Positions 49,521-58,838 of a stretch of DNA of 64,000 bases are shown here, piece by piece. The first letter of the stretch is position 1, and every line of letters begins with the position of its first letter. Position numbers and translations under genes: made by a program. Under the pieces are notes generated by a model. The model saw nothing but the letters and a program-made list of their open reading frames with translations. It was not told where the DNA came from and ran no database searches. Origin of the DNA: Chromobacterium paludis (lineage in GTDB: Bacteria; Pseudomonadota; Gammaproteobacteria; Burkholderiales; Chromobacteriaceae); contig NZ_CP043473.1 in NCBI RefSeq assembly GCF_008275125.1, positions 3,658,001 to 3,722,000 of the forward strand. The letters run 5' to 3'.

Positions 49521-50531
49521 ATGACCATCCGCCTCGCCATCAACGGTTACGGCCGCATTGGCCGCCAAGTTCTGCGCGCCATCTACGAAAACAAGTTGCA
49601 CGACGACTTCAAGGTGGTGGCGGTCAACGCCTCCGGCGACCTGGCCATCAATGCCCACCTGACCCAATTCGACACCGTGCACGGCCGCTTCCCCGGCACC
49701 GTGGAGCAGGACGGCGAAAACCTGATCCTCAATGGCGACAAGATTCCGTTCTTCAGCACCCGCAACCCGGCCGAGCTGCCGTGGCAGGCGCTGGGCGTGG
49801 ACCTGGTGCTGGAATGCACCGGCTCCTTCACCACCAAGGAAAAGTGCCAGGCCCACCTCGCCGCCGGCGCCAAGAAAGTGCTGATCTCCGCGCCGGGCGG
49901 CGACGATGTGGACGCCACCATCGTCTACGGCGTGAACCATGACGTGCTGACGGCCGACATGACCGTGGTGTCCAACGCCAGCTGCACCACCAACTGCCTG
50001 GCCCCGGTGGCCAAGGCGCTGCACGACGCGCTGGGCATCAAGAAGGGCCTGATGACCACCATCCACGCCTTCACCAACGACCAGGTGCTGACCGACGTCA
50101 AGCACAAGGACCTGCGCCGCGCCCGCTCCGCCACCGACAATATGATCCCCACCAAGACCGGCGCGGCCAAGGCCGTCGGCCTGGTGCTGCCGGAGCTGAA
50201 GGGCAAGCTGGACGGTTTCGCCGTGCGCGTGCCCACCATCAACGTATCCTTGGTGGACCTGACCTTCACCGCGATGCGCGATACCAGCAAGGAAGAGGTG
50301 AACGAAATCCTGCAGGGCGCGGCCAATGGCAGCATGAAGGGCATTCTGGGCTTCAACACCCTGCCCCTGGTGTCCGGCGACTTCAACCACACCGAGCAGG
50401 CGTCCACCTTCGACTCCACGCTGACCAAGGTGACCGGCGGCAATCTGGTGAAGGTGCTGGCCTGGTACGACAACGAATGGGGCTTCAGCTGCCAGATGCT
50501 GCGCACCGCGCGCGCGATGTTCGCCTGCTGA
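49521..50531 (+). CDS. gap: Glyceraldehyde-3-phosphate dehydrogenase, type I
   Basis: A 336-residue NAD-type GAPDH. The N-terminal Rossmann motif [14 protein letters not shown] and the catalytic cysteine in [13 protein letters not shown] are clear, followed by [26 protein letters not shown] and the C-terminal WYDNEWGFS. Upstream GGAGAAGAGAGAAGC provides a ribosome-binding site. It is followed by a repeat-like hairpin element and then pgk, the usual gap-pgk order. Confidence 0.97.
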   Translation: MTIRLAINGYGRIGRQVLRAIYENKLHDDFKVVAVNASGDLAINAHLTQFDTVHGRFPGTVEQDGENLILNGDKIPFFSTRNPAELPWQALGVDLVLECTGSFTTKEKCQAHLAAGAKKVLISAPGGDDVDATIVYGVNHDVLTADMTVVSNASCTTNCLAPVAKALHDALGIKKGLMTTIHAFTNDQVLTDVKHKDLRRARSATDNMIPTKTGAAKAVGLVLPELKGKLDGFAVRVPTINVSLVDLTFTAMRDTSKEEVNEILQGAANGSMKGILGFNTLPLVSGDFNHTEQASTFDSTLTKVTGGNLVKVLAWYDNEWGFSCQMLRTARAMFAC

Positions 50532-50538
50532 TCCAGCC

Positions 50539-50648
50539 GTAGGGCGGATGCCTCGTTAGGGGCGATCCGCCATCTTCTTCGGCAAGCGGGCTTGGAGGCG
50601 GACAGGTTGGCGGGGCGGCACGCCGGCCATGCCGGGCTTCCGCCCTAC
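50539..50648. repeat. Possible 110-bp inverted-repeat element between gap and pgk
   Basis: GTAGGGCGGA (50539-50548) and TCCGCCCTAC (50639-50648) form perfect 10-bp terminal inverted repeats. A second hairpin GGCGGAT / ATCCGCC sits inside (50543-50571). Ends of this type recur as small intergenic repeat elements in proteobacteria. The remaining part of the 391-bp gap (50649-50922) holds the probable pgk promoter; no gene was seen. Confidence 0.45.
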
Positions 50649-50922
50649 CAAGAACCGCGACCGCATGCCAAATGCACTGTTGTTTTGTTACACGGCGCGC
50701 GCAAGAAATTTGATTGGTGTTAAAGTGACGCCGCTTAATCGGCATACACTGCCGGATAGGGGCGATCACCGCGCGCGACTGCCCGCCTCCCGGCAAGCCG
50801 GGGCAGCCCAGGCAGAAACTTTGCAACAGCGCGCGGCGCCATCGCCATGGTTACGTCTTATCCCGCGCAAGCCTCGTCCGCTTGCCGGACCGTCCCGCAT
50901 CCCAACTTGAGCGAGCGAAGCG

Positions 50923-52098
50923 ATGAAATTCAACAAACTCTCCGAGCAGAATCTTTCCGGCAAGCGCGTGCTGATCCGCGTGGACATGAACGTGCCGCTG
51001 AAAAACGGCGTGATCGGCGAAGACACCCGCATCCGCGCCAGCCTGCCCACCATCGAACTGTGCCTGAAAGCCGGCGCCGGTGTGATGCTGATGACCCACC
51101 TGGGCCGCCCGACCGAAGGCGAACCCAAGCCGGAAGACAGCCTGGCCCCGGTCGTCGCCCGCCTGTCCGAGCTGCTGGGCAAGCCGGTGCGCCTGCAAGC
51201 CGATTTCCAGTCCGGCGTCGAACTCGCTCCGGGCGAGGTGGTGATGCTGGAAAACGTGCGCCTGAACAAGGGCGAGAAGAAGAACAACGAAGACCTGGGC
51301 CGCGCTTACGCCGCGCTGTGCGACGTGTTCGTGCATGACGCCTTCGGCACCGCGCACCGCGCCGAGGCCTCCACCCACGCGGTGGCCAAGTTCGCCCCGG
51401 TGGCCTGCGCCGGCCTGTTGCTGTCGGCCGAGCTGGACGCCCTCTCCAAGGCGCTGCAGGCGCCGGCCCGCCCGATGGTGGCCATCGTCGCCGGCTCCAA
51501 GGTATCGACCAAGCTGACCATTCTGGAAGCGCTGGCCGACAAGGTGGACCAGCTGATCGTGGGCGGCGGCATCGCCAACACCTTCCTGCTGGCCGAAGGC
51601 AAGGCCATCGGCAAGTCCCTGGCCGAAGCCGACCTGGTGGAAGACGCCAAGCGCGTGATCGCCAAGATCCGCGCCCGCGGCGGCGATGTGCCGCTGCCGT
51701 CCGACGTGGTGTGCGCCAAGGAGTTCGCCGAAACCGCCGCCGCGACCATCAAGAACGTGGCCGAAGTGGCCGCCGACGACATGATCCTGGACATCGGCCC
51801 GGATTCCGCCAAGGAACTGGCCGCCATCATCGCCCAGGCCGGCACCGTGGTGTGGAACGGCCCGGTGGGCGTGTTCGAGTTCGACCAGTTCGGCAACGGC
51901 ACCCAGACCCTGGCCCAGGCCATCGCCCAGTCCAAGGCCTTCTCCATCGCCGGCGGCGGCGACACCCTGGCGGCCATCGCCAAGTACGGCATCACCGACG
52001 ACATCAGCTACATCTCCACCGGCGGCGGCGCCTTCCTGGAATTCCTGGAAGGCAAGGAACTGCCGGCCGTGGCCATCCTGGCCGAACGCGCCAACTAA
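50923..52098 (+). CDS. pgk: Phosphoglycerate kinase
   Basis: A 391-residue glycolytic kinase making ATP from 1,3-bisphosphoglycerate. The signature [16 protein letters not shown] at the N-terminus, [28 protein letters not shown] and the C-terminal nucleotide-binding [40 protein letters not shown] are visible. The length matches Pgk. A long upstream gap separates it from gap, so it probably has its own promoter. Confidence 0.97.
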   Translation: MKFNKLSEQNLSGKRVLIRVDMNVPLKNGVIGEDTRIRASLPTIELCLKAGAGVMLMTHLGRPTEGEPKPEDSLAPVVARLSELLGKPVRLQADFQSGVELAPGEVVMLENVRLNKGEKKNNEDLGRAYAALCDVFVHDAFGTAHRAEASTHAVAKFAPVACAGLLLSAELDALSKALQAPARPMVAIVAGSKVSTKLTILEALADKVDQLIVGGGIANTFLLAEGKAIGKSLAEADLVEDAKRVIAKIRARGGDVPLPSDVVCAKEFAETAAATIKNVAEVAADDMILDIGPDSAKELAAIIAQAGTVVWNGPVGVFEFDQFGNGTQTLAQAIAQSKAFSIAGGGDTLAAIAKYGITDDISYISTGGGAFLEFLEGKELPAVAILAERAN

Positions 52099-52236
52099 GG
52101 GAGAGACCGTCATGGCGGCGATGCCGCTGTGACGGAGTCGAAGGATGCTTGTGCGAAATGAAGGATGCGAGATGAGTCGACGCCCAGTTCTGACGCTCCG
52201 TTATACTGGCGGCTATGCCCCCACCAGGAGAACGTG

Positions 52237-52866
52237 ATGTCGCTGCAAACTTGGCTGTTGTTCGTCACCACCGTGTTTTTCGTCTCCGCCACGCCTGGTC
52301 CCAATATGCTGCTGGCCATGACGCACGGCATCCATTACGGCGTGCGCCGCACCCTTATGACCTGCCTGGGGCTGATGAGCGCGCTGGGCCTGATCATGGC
52401 CGGCTCGGTGGCCGGGCTGGGCGCGCTGCTGGCCACCTCGGAGCTGCTGTTCGCCATCGTCAAATACGCCGGCGCGCTGTATCTGGTCTATCTGGGGGTC
52501 AAGACTTGGCGCAGCCTGCCGCAGCCGGTGGCGGAAGTGGCCGAGGACGACAGCGGCAAGCATGGCCCATGGGCGCTGTTCCGCCGCGGTTTCCTGGTGG
52601 CGATGAGCAATCCCAAAGCGTTTATTTTCTTTACCGCGCTGTTCCCGCAGTTCATGAACGCGCACCAGCCGGAAGGCCCGCAACTGGCCATCCTGGCGAG
52701 CTCTTTTTTCCTGATCGAGTCCTGCTGGCAGCTGACTTACGCCGGCAGCGGCGCCCGTCTGGCGCGTTGGCTGAACAGCGCGCGCCGGTTGCGCCTGGTC
52801 AACCGCTTCAGCGGCGGCGCCTTCGTCGGCGCCGGCCTGTTGCTGACCGGCCTGACTCGTCAATAA
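52237..52866 (+). CDS. LysE/RhtB-family amino-acid exporter
   Basis: A 209-residue inner-membrane exporter with six helices. The N-terminal FVSATPGPNMLLAMTHGI is the LysE/RhtB signature, followed by YAGALYLVYLGVKTWR and MSNPKAFIFFTALFPQF. It exports amino acids such as homoserine, threonine or lysine; the substrate is not identifiable. AGGAG lies 6 nt before the ATG at 52237. It lies between pgk and fba but has its own terminator and may be independently expressed. Confidence 0.92.
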   Translation: MSLQTWLLFVTTVFFVSATPGPNMLLAMTHGIHYGVRRTLMTCLGLMSALGLIMAGSVAGLGALLATSELLFAIVKYAGALYLVYLGVKTWRSLPQPVAEVAEDDSGKHGPWALFRRGFLVAMSNPKAFIFFTALFPQFMNAHQPEGPQLAILASSFFLIESCWQLTYAGSGARLARWLNSARRLRLVNRFSGGAFVGAGLLLTGLTRQ

Positions 52867-52871
52867 GCATC

Positions 52872-52906
52872 ACGGCTGCCGATTCGCCATCGACAGCCGT
52901 TTTTTT
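52872..52906 (+). terminator. Terminator of the LysE-family gene
   Basis: Stem ACGGCTG / CAGCCGT (52872-52878 with 52894-52900), extended by inner pairs, followed by seven T, a few bases after the stop codon. Confidence 0.85.
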
Positions 52907-52947
52907 CGAACCGGCCCCGCGCGGCGGGGCTTCGTGAGGAGAGATTC

Positions 52948-54012
52948 ATGGCACTCGTTTCCCTGCGCCAGCTGCTGGACCACGCGGCTGAATTCAGCTA
53001 CGGCCTGCCGGCCTTCAACGTCAACAACCTGGAACAGATGCGCGCCATCATGGAGGCCGCCGACAAGGTGGACGCTCCGGTGATCGTGCAGGCCTCCGCC
53101 GGCGCGCGCAAATACGCCGGCGCGCCCTTCCTGCGCCACATGATCCTGGCCGCGGTGGAAGAATTCCCGCACATCCCGGTGGTGATGCACCAGGACCACG
53201 GCACCAGCCCGGACGTGTGCCAGCGCTCCATCCAGCTGGGCTTTTCCTCGGTGATGATGGACGGCTCGCTGAAGTCCGACGGCAAGACCCCGGCCGACTA
53301 TGACTACAACGTCGGCGTCACCCGCACCGTGGTCAACTTCGCCCACGCCTGCGGCGTGTCGGTGGAGGGCGAGATCGGCTGCCTGGGCAGCCTGGAAACC
53401 GGCATGGCCGGCGAGGAAGACGGCGTCGGCGCCGAGGGCGTGCTGGACCACAGCCAGCTGCTGACCGATCCGGAAGAAGCCGCCCGCTTCGTCAAGGATA
53501 CCGGCGTGGACGCGCTGGCCATCGCCATCGGCACCAGCCACGGCGCCTACAAGTTCAGCAAGAAGCCCACCGGCGACGTGCTGCGCATCGACCGCATCAA
53601 GGAAATCCACGCCCGCATCCCCAACACCCACTTGGTGATGCACGGCTCTTCCAGCGTGCCGCAAGAATGGCTGCAAATCATCAACCAATACGGCGGCGAT
53701 CTGGGCGAAACCTATGGCGTGCCGGTCGAGGAAATTGTGGAAGGCATCAAGCACGGCGTGCGCAAGGTGAACATCGACACCGACCTGCGCCTGGCTTCCA
53801 CCGGCGCCATCCGCCAGTTCATGGCCAAGAACCCGGCCGAATTCGATCCGCGCAAATACCTGGCCAAGACCATAGACGCGATGCGCGATGTCTGCATCGC
53901 CCGCTACGAGGCTTTCGGCGCCGCCGGCCAGGCCAGCAAGATCAAGGCCATCAATCTGGACACCATGGCTAACCGCTACCTGAAAGGCGAGCTGGCGCAG
54001 ATCGTGCGCTAA
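52948..54012 (+). CDS. fba: Fructose-1,6-bisphosphate aldolase, class II
   Basis: A 354-residue zinc-dependent aldolase of the Calvin-cycle-subtype seen in betaproteobacteria. Zinc ligands lie in [49 protein letters not shown] and [10 protein letters not shown]; the C-terminal [17 protein letters not shown] is the substrate-binding loop. The length matches the subtype (about 354, longer than the E. coli type). GAGGAGAG is the Shine-Dalgarno. Ends the carbon metabolism block. Confidence 0.96.
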   Translation: MALVSLRQLLDHAAEFSYGLPAFNVNNLEQMRAIMEAADKVDAPVIVQASAGARKYAGAPFLRHMILAAVEEFPHIPVVMHQDHGTSPDVCQRSIQLGFSSVMMDGSLKSDGKTPADYDYNVGVTRTVVNFAHACGVSVEGEIGCLGSLETGMAGEEDGVGAEGVLDHSQLLTDPEEAARFVKDTGVDALAIAIGTSHGAYKFSKKPTGDVLRIDRIKEIHARIPNTHLVMHGSSSVPQEWLQIINQYGGDLGETYGVPVEEIVEGIKHGVRKVNIDTDLRLASTGAIRQFMAKNPAEFDPRKYLAKTIDAMRDVCIARYEAFGAAGQASKIKAINLDTMANRYLKGELAQIVR

Positions 54013-54064
54013 GTCCGGCGATGACAAAATGCGACAGCGGTTTGTAAGCGTAGTGTAAAAGCTC

Positions 54065-54093
54065 TTGTCACGCTAATTAACCGCTGCGATAAT
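54065..54093 (+). promoter_or_regulatory. Strong sigma70 promoter upstream of the ureohydrolase leader
   Basis: -35 TTGTCA (54065-54070), 17-bp spacer and -10 GATAAT (54088-54093). The transcript should start near 54100 and run into the leader and terminator described next. Optimal spacing makes it one of the best promoters in the window. Confidence 0.7.
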
Positions 54094-54099
54094 TCATTT

Positions 54100-54200
54100 G
54101 TCATTTCAGGAGAGGGAATGCTATGCAGCGCCGTCCGCAGCTTGTGCGGCGCCGTCATGCGACATGCCCGACCCGCCCGGCAGGGCGGGTTTTTTTTTTT
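54100..54200 (+). ncRNA. Short leader or small RNA ending at a terminator
   Basis: A unit of about 100 nt between promoter 54065-54093 and terminator 54171-54200. It has a strong Shine-Dalgarno (AGGAGAGGGA) followed by two possible starts, ATG at 54118 or ATG at 54123. The 34-codon frame from 54123 is arginine-rich in its first 22 codons (seven arginines) and ends at 54227, just past the start of the arginase-family gene. An inner hairpin (about 54127-54151, CGCA / TGCG core) precedes the terminator. This could be a translated attenuator or an independent small RNA; which is not known. Confidence 0.5.
54171..54200 (+). terminator. Intrinsic terminator just before the ureohydrolase gene
   Basis: ACCCGCCC - GGCA - GGGCGGGT with eleven T (54190-54200). 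It ends 11 bp before the ureohydrolase start codon and overlaps the spacing to its GAGGAG ribosome-binding site, so read-through is needed for that gene from the upstream promoter. Confidence 0.9.
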
Positions 54201-54211
54201 GAGGAGACAGC

Positions 54212-55030
54212 ATGGTTCTGCATTTGAGTTTCGCGCAATGGCAGGGCAGCGGCGACGGGCGCCGCATCGCCGATGGCGGCCATTTGCTGAAGGCGGAACT
54301 GGACGCGCCGCTTGAGATCGCTATCGAAGCTTGCCCGAGCTGCGTGCGCGAAGATGGCGTCGATCACCTGCCGGCGCTGCGGCGTCAACTATACGCTTGT
54401 GCCGAGACCATCGCCGCCGTCGCTCCACAGCGCATTCTGCTGTGCGGAGGGGACTGTGCTTGCGAGATCGCGCCGTTGGCCTATCTGAACCAATTGTATG
54501 GCGGCCGGCTGAACGTGGTATGGCTGGACGCACACGCGGACCTGAATACGCCGCACAGTTCGCCCAGTGGTCACTTGCACGGCATGCCGCTGCGGCTGTT
54601 GTTGGGCGAAGGCCATGCTGACCTGTTGCGCATCGTACCGGTGCCTCTCAGACCGGAGCAAGTGCATCTGGCAGGCGTGCGCGAGGTAGACCCGCCGGAG
54701 GCGACTTATATCGAGTCTAACCGCATAACCTGGCATAAGACGGCCGCGTTACAGACCAGGCCGGAGTGCCTGGCGGAAGGCTTAAACCCCGCCTGGCCTA
54801 CCTATCTGCACCTGGACCTCGACGTGCTCGATCCGGCCGAGTTTCCCCATGTTTGCTGCCCGACGCCGGATGGTCTGAGCCGCGATGTCCTGCTGCGCGC
54901 GATGCGCGCGGTGGCGGCGCGTACGCCGCTGCTTGGTGCCGGTCTGACAGAGTGCACCGCCCAGCGGCGTGGAGAGGCCGATGCCGCCATTGAGTTGCTG
55001 GCGTGGCTGAAACAGGCGCTGGCGCATTGA
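54212..55030 (+). CDS. Arginase/agmatinase-family ureohydrolase
   Basis: A 272-residue ureohydrolase-fold protein. Manganese-site motifs are GGDCA (residues 79-83), WLDAHAD (104-110), SGHLHG (119-124) and HLDLDVLDP. The usual first-site histidine of GGDHS is Cys82 here, so metal binding at site A is altered; the second-site motifs are intact. It may be an arginase, agmatinase or formimidoylglutamase-like enzyme, releasing urea or a related product, or a divergent member with another substrate. GAGGAG is the Shine-Dalgarno, directly after the terminator. Moco genes follow on the same strand. Confidence 0.85.
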   Translation: MVLHLSFAQWQGSGDGRRIADGGHLLKAELDAPLEIAIEACPSCVREDGVDHLPALRRQLYACAETIAAVAPQRILLCGGDCACEIAPLAYLNQLYGGRLNVVWLDAHADLNTPHSSPSGHLHGMPLRLLLGEGHADLLRIVPVPLRPEQVHLAGVREVDPPEATYIESNRITWHKTAALQTRPECLAEGLNPAWPTYLHLDLDVLDPAEFPHVCCPTPDGLSRDVLLRAMRAVAARTPLLGAGLTECTAQRRGEADAAIELLAWLKQALAH

Positions 55031-55103
55031 GCGCGCTTTCGCCGCCGCCGCCGTTTGCATACACTGGCCGTAACGAGGCAGCGAACCCGATCGCGAGGAT
55101 GAC

Positions 55104-55355
55104 ATGAAATTGAATCTGCTGTATTTCGCCCGGCTGCGCGAGACGCTGGGCGTGGAGTCCGAGCAACTGGACAGCGAGGCCGCCACCGTGGCGGAGCTGT
55201 TGGCCGAATTGCGCCAGCGCGGCCAGGCCTGGGCGCAGGCGCTGTCTGCCGACAAGGTATTCCGCGTGGCGGTGAATCAGGAAATGGCCGCACTGGACAC
55301 GCCCTTGGCCGACGGCGACGAAGTGGCGGTGTTTCCGCCGGTGACCGGGGGCTGA
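55104..55355 (+). CDS. moaD: Molybdopterin synthase sulfur-carrier subunit
   Basis: An 83-residue ubiquitin-like protein ending in PPVTGG, the double-glycine tail that is adenylated and thiocarboxylated to donate sulfur to molybdopterin precursor Z (cPMP). The N-terminal KLNLLYFARLRETLG is typical of MoaD. It is 1 bp from moaE, forming the molybdopterin synthase pair. No other Moco genes are in the window. Confidence 0.95.
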   Translation: MKLNLLYFARLRETLGVESEQLDSEAATVAELLAELRQRGQAWAQALSADKVFRVAVNQEMAALDTPLADGDEVAVFPPVTGG

Positions 55356-55356
55356 G

Positions 55357-55833
55357 ATGGCGGTCAACCACATCCGCGTGCAGGCGGAGGATTTCGACGT
55401 CGGCGCCGAAGTGAGGCGCTGGTCGGCCAATCCGGCCTGCGGCGCCGTGGTCAGCTTCACCGGCCTGGTGCGCGACTACGGCGACCGCCAGGACGTGGTG
55501 GCGCTGGAGCTGGAGCATTATCCGGGCATGACGGAAAAGGCCTTGGCCGACATCGTTTGCGAGGCGCGCCGGCGCTGGTCGCTGAAGGGCGTGACGCTGA
55601 TCCACCGCGTCGGCAGGCTGGCGCTGGGCGACAATATCGTGCTGGTGGTGGCGGCCAGCGGTCATAGGCGCGACGCCTTCGAGGCCGCGTCCTTCCTGAT
55701 GGATTATCTGAAACGGCAGGCGCCGTTCTGGAAATGCGAAATCCTGGCCGACGGCGGCCGGCACTGGGTGGACGCCAAGGCCAGCGACGAAGCCGCCGCC
55801 GCGCGCTGGGACGAAACGGGAGAGCAGGCATGA
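55357..55833 (+). CDS. moaE: Molybdopterin synthase catalytic subunit
   Basis: A 158-residue protein with the MoaE motifs GAVVSFTGLVRDYGD, ALELEHYPGMTEK, HRVGRLALGDNIVLVVAASGHR and the active-site lysines in LKRQAPFWKCE. With MoaD it makes molybdopterin from cPMP. Translationally coupled to the AIM24-family gene, overlapping by ATGA at 55830-55833. Confidence 0.95.
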   Translation: MAVNHIRVQAEDFDVGAEVRRWSANPACGAVVSFTGLVRDYGDRQDVVALELEHYPGMTEKALADIVCEARRRWSLKGVTLIHRVGRLALGDNIVLVVAASGHRRDAFEAASFLMDYLKRQAPFWKCEILADGGRHWVDAKASDEAAAARWDETGEQA

Positions 55834-56615
55834 CGATGGACGTGATCGACTATCAGGTGTTCGGCGACGACATGCAGTACGTCGAAGTGGAACTGGACCC
55901 GGGCGAGGCGGCGGTGGGCGAGGCCGGCGCGCTGTACTACATGCAGGACGGCATCGCCATGGACACGGTGTTCGGCGACGGCTCCAACCGCGACGGCGGC
56001 GTGTTCGGCTCGCTGCTGGGCGCCGGCAAGCGGCTGCTGACCGGCGAATCGGTGTTCACCACCGTGTTCGCCAATCAGGCGGCCGGCCGGCGCAAGGTGG
56101 CCTTCGCCGCCGCCACGCCGGGCAAGATCGTGCCGGTGCACCTGCTGGAGCTGGGCGGCGTGTTGTACGCGCAGAAGGACAGCTTCCTGGCCGGGGCCAA
56201 GGGCGTCAGCCTGGGCCTGGCCTGGCAGAAGCGCATCGGCACCGGCTTGTTCGGCGGCGAGGGCTTCATCATGCAGAAGCTGGAGGGCGACGGTTACGTC
56301 TTCCTGCACGCCGGCGGCGCGCTGACCGAGCTGCAGCTGCATCCGGGCGAGACGGTGCGCGTCGACACCGGCTGCGTGGTCGCCTACCAGCCCAGCGTCG
56401 ATTTCGATATCGAATACGTGGGCAAGCTGAAGAGCGCGCTGTTCTCCGGCGAGGGACTGTTCTTCGCCAAGCTGACCGGGCCGGGCAAGGTGTGGCTGCA
56501 GTCGCTGCCCTTGTCTAGGCTGGCCGACCGCATCGTCGCCGCCGCGCCGCGCGCCGGCGGCGAATCGAAAGAGCAGGGCTCGCTGTTGGGCGGCCTGTTC
56601 AACGACAAGAACTGA
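55830..56615 (+). CDS. AIM24/TIGR00266 family protein
   Basis: A 261-residue protein of the AIM24 family (related to the tryptophan-RNA-binding TRAP-like fold). Family features: VEVELDPGEAAVGEAGALYYMQDGI, GEGFIMQKLEGDGYVFLHAGG and the final block LFSGEGLFFAKLTGPGKVWLQSLPL. The function in bacteria is unknown; the eukaryotic namesake is mitochondrial. The start overlaps the moaE stop codon, so they are co-expressed. A Met two codons later is an alternative start. Confidence 0.9.
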   Translation: MTMDVIDYQVFGDDMQYVEVELDPGEAAVGEAGALYYMQDGIAMDTVFGDGSNRDGGVFGSLLGAGKRLLTGESVFTTVFANQAAGRRKVAFAAATPGKIVPVHLLELGGVLYAQKDSFLAGAKGVSLGLAWQKRIGTGLFGGEGFIMQKLEGDGYVFLHAGGALTELQLHPGETVRVDTGCVVAYQPSVDFDIEYVGKLKSALFSGEGLFFAKLTGPGKVWLQSLPLSRLADRIVAAAPRAGGESKEQGSLLGGLFNDKN

Positions 56616-56616
56616 C

Positions 56617-57147
56617 TCACGCATCCGGGCTGGGCGCGGCGGCGCGGCGCCAGCCGTCCAGCCGGTAATGGCGCGCGCCGCCGGCGCGCAAGTCGGAGGC
56701 GAACAGCGTCACTTCGTCCAGCAGCAGGGTCAGCGGCGGCAGGGCCTGCTGCGGCAAGGGGCGCTCCAGGCTTCGCAGCAAGGTCAGATGCGGCCGATAG
56801 GGCCGGGCGTCCACCGCGATGCCGGCCGCGCGCAGTTCCGTTTTCAATTTTTCCACCCAGGCGCGCAAGGCTGGCGGCGGCCTGCCGGGACCGCACCAGC
56901 CGACGTCGTGCCAGCTGCCGCAACCGTCCAGCGTCACGGCGGGCGGCAGGGCCGGCGCCGCGCGCTCGGCGCAGTCCGCGGCCAGCAGCAATTGCAGCGG
57001 CGTCACTTCGCCCAGGAAAACCAGGGTCAGATGCAGCTGCCGCGAGGGCAGCGCGCGACCGCCGACCTGCTGGCACAACTGGCGCTGCCACGCGCGCAGC
57101 GTGGGCAGGCAGCTGTCCGGCGGCAAGCAGGCGAGAAAGGCGCGCAT
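56617..57147 (-). CDS. thpR: RNA 2',3'-cyclic phosphodiesterase (ThpR / LigT family)
   Basis: A 176-residue 2H phosphoesterase with the two HxTx motifs HLTLVF and HLTLLR that form the active site. Family members hydrolyse RNA 2',3'-cyclic phosphate ends and catalyse 2'-5' ligation in vitro. The start at 57147 is 1 nt after the stop codon of the upstream REC-TPR gene; an alternative Met at 57159 overlaps that gene. The convergent AIM24 gene ends 1 nt away from its stop codon. Confidence 0.88.
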   Translation of the reverse strand: MRAFLACLPPDSCLPTLRAWQRQLCQQVGGRALPSRQLHLTLVFLGEVTPLQLLLAADCAERAAPALPPAVTLDGCGSWHDVGWCGPGRPPPALRAWVEKLKTELRAAGIAVDARPYRPHLTLLRSLERPLPQQALPPLTLLLDEVTLFASDLRAGGARHYRLDGWRRAAAPSPDA

Positions 57148-57148
57148 C

Positions 57149-58762
57149 TCACGCGGCATGGCGCAGCAGCGCCTGGCGCCGCTTGACGAAGCCGCGCACG
57201 CGCTCGTTGTCTTGCGGCAGCCAGGACAGCAGCTCGCGCAGCGCCGCCATTTCCCCCGCGTCCGGCAGGCCTTGCTGATGATGGTTTTCCGCGATGCGCA
57301 GCAGCATGGCGCAGCCGTAGTGGGCCAGATGGCCATTCAGCGTGCGCATGGCTTCGTCATGCAGCTGGTAGGCCGCCTCTTCCAGCCGGCCTTGGTTGGC
57401 CATCTCCAGCGCGTTGCGGCTGAGCGCGCGCAGCTCCTCGAAGGCCTGCTCCACGGCCTCGCGGCAGGCGGGGCGTTCGCGCGTGATTTCCTGCAACAGG
57501 CCCAGCTCGTGGCGGCCGTCGGCGAAGCGCAGGCCGATCAGCCGGGCCCAGTCCCGGGCCGGATCGCCCCCCGCGTCGTCCGGCAGCTGGACGGCGGCGG
57601 CGAGGAAGCGCTGGGCGCTGGCGAAATCCACTTCCGGCGCGCGCAGCCATTGCGCTGCTTCCTGCAGATGCGGCAGGGCCAGGCCAGCTTGCTGCAGCGC
57701 CAGCGCCGCCAGGGCGCGGCACACCGCCATGGTCAATGGCCCGCCCTTGAGCTTGCCCTGACGCGCGGCGATGTCTTTTTGCAGCCGGTCCAGCTGCTGG
57801 GTCTGGCCGCTCTCGCAGCGCGCCTGCAGCAAGTCCACCATGGCGTCCGGGCCAAAGAAGCTGTTGTTGCGGCCGATATCCACCGCTTTTTGCAGCGGCG
57901 CCACCGCGCGCTCGGCCTCGCCGCTGCGCAGCAGAGAGGTGCCGTAATGGTGCAGCCGGCGGAAGTTGCGCGGAGAGATCGCCACCGCTTTTTCCAGCAC
58001 GGCGGCGGCCTGGGCGTAGCCGCCCTCGTCTATCAGGTTCTGCGCCAGCAGGTCGTAGGCCTCGGTGTAGCGCGGCGCGACGGCGATGACCTGGTCCAGC
58101 AGGCTGCGCGAGCCGTCGCCGTCGCCCTGTTCGGCCAGGATGCGCGCCACGCCCATCTTGGCCCAGGGCTGGTCGGTTTGCGCCAGGACGGCGCGGTACA
58201 GCTGCAGCGCGGCTTCGTGCTGGCCTTCTCGGGTCTGCAGCTCGCCGCACAGGCGCAGGGCGTCCAGCCGGCGCTGGCGGTTCTCGGTCTGCTTGGCCAG
58301 TTCCTGCAGCTGGGCGATGGCCTGCTCGGTTCGTCCCTTGTCCAGCAGCTTGTGCGCCGGTGCCAGCCAGTCCTTGCGCCGCGCGGCGGCGTCCAGCCGG
58401 TCCAGCAGCTGTTGCGCGGTGAAGGGCTTGAGCACGTAGTCGTCCGGGATCATCTCGGCGGCGCCGGCCACCTGGCTGTAATTGCGTTCGCCGCTGATCA
58501 TCACCCACAGCGTGGACAGCGATAGATGGCCGTCCTTGCGCAGGGCTTCCAGTAATTCCTGGCCGTTCATGCCGCTGCCCAGATTGTAGTCGCACAGCAC
58601 CACGTCGTAGCGGCGGCCGCGCAGGCGGTTCTGCGCGTCGGCGGCGTTGCTGGCGGTGTCGGTCTGGGTGATGCCGGCCATGGCCAGGATGGCGCGCAGG
58701 CTTTGCGCCATGCTGAGGGCATCCTCGACGATCAGGGCGGTGGTGTGGTCATCGAAAGCCAT
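57149..58762 (-). CDS. REC-TPR protein, tandem paralogue 2
   Basis: A 537-residue protein: CheY-like receiver (ALIVEDALSMAQSL, phospho-acceptor in VVLCDYNLGSGMNGQEL, DDYVLKPF) and a TPR-rich C-terminal region starting with QPWAKMGVARILAEQ and ending NERVRGFVKRRQALL. It has the same length and order of motifs as the upstream protein at 58839, from which it is separated by 76 bp, so they arose by tandem duplication. Together with pilT and pilU on the same strand, it may act as a phosphorylation-controlled adaptor in pilus retraction or chemosensing; this is inference. Confidence 0.85.
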   Translation of the reverse strand: MAFDDHTTALIVEDALSMAQSLRAILAMAGITQTDTASNAADAQNRLRGRRYDVVLCDYNLGSGMNGQELLEALRKDGHLSLSTLWVMISGERNYSQVAGAAEMIPDDYVLKPFTAQQLLDRLDAAARRKDWLAPAHKLLDKGRTEQAIAQLQELAKQTENRQRRLDALRLCGELQTREGQHEAALQLYRAVLAQTDQPWAKMGVARILAEQGDGDGSRSLLDQVIAVAPRYTEAYDLLAQNLIDEGGYAQAAAVLEKAVAISPRNFRRLHHYGTSLLRSGEAERAVAPLQKAVDIGRNNSFFGPDAMVDLLQARCESGQTQQLDRLQKDIAARQGKLKGGPLTMAVCRALAALALQQAGLALPHLQEAAQWLRAPEVDFASAQRFLAAAVQLPDDAGGDPARDWARLIGLRFADGRHELGLLQEITRERPACREAVEQAFEELRALSRNALEMANQGRLEEAAYQLHDEAMRTLNGHLAHYGCAMLLRIAENHHQQGLPDAGEMAALRELLSWLPQDNERVRGFVKRRQALLRHAA

Positions 58763-58838
58763 GGGCTGCCTCGCGGCGAGAGTGTGGCGGCCGGCGGTCC
58801 GGCCATGGCTTCAGTTTAGACGGTTCGTTTGCAGACGG

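Noticed and set aside
54118..54315. 65-codon plus-strand frame as a protein-coding gene
   Set aside because: It runs through the terminator and its poly-T tract and overlaps the ureohydrolase; at most a translated leader, so annotated only as leader or small RNA.
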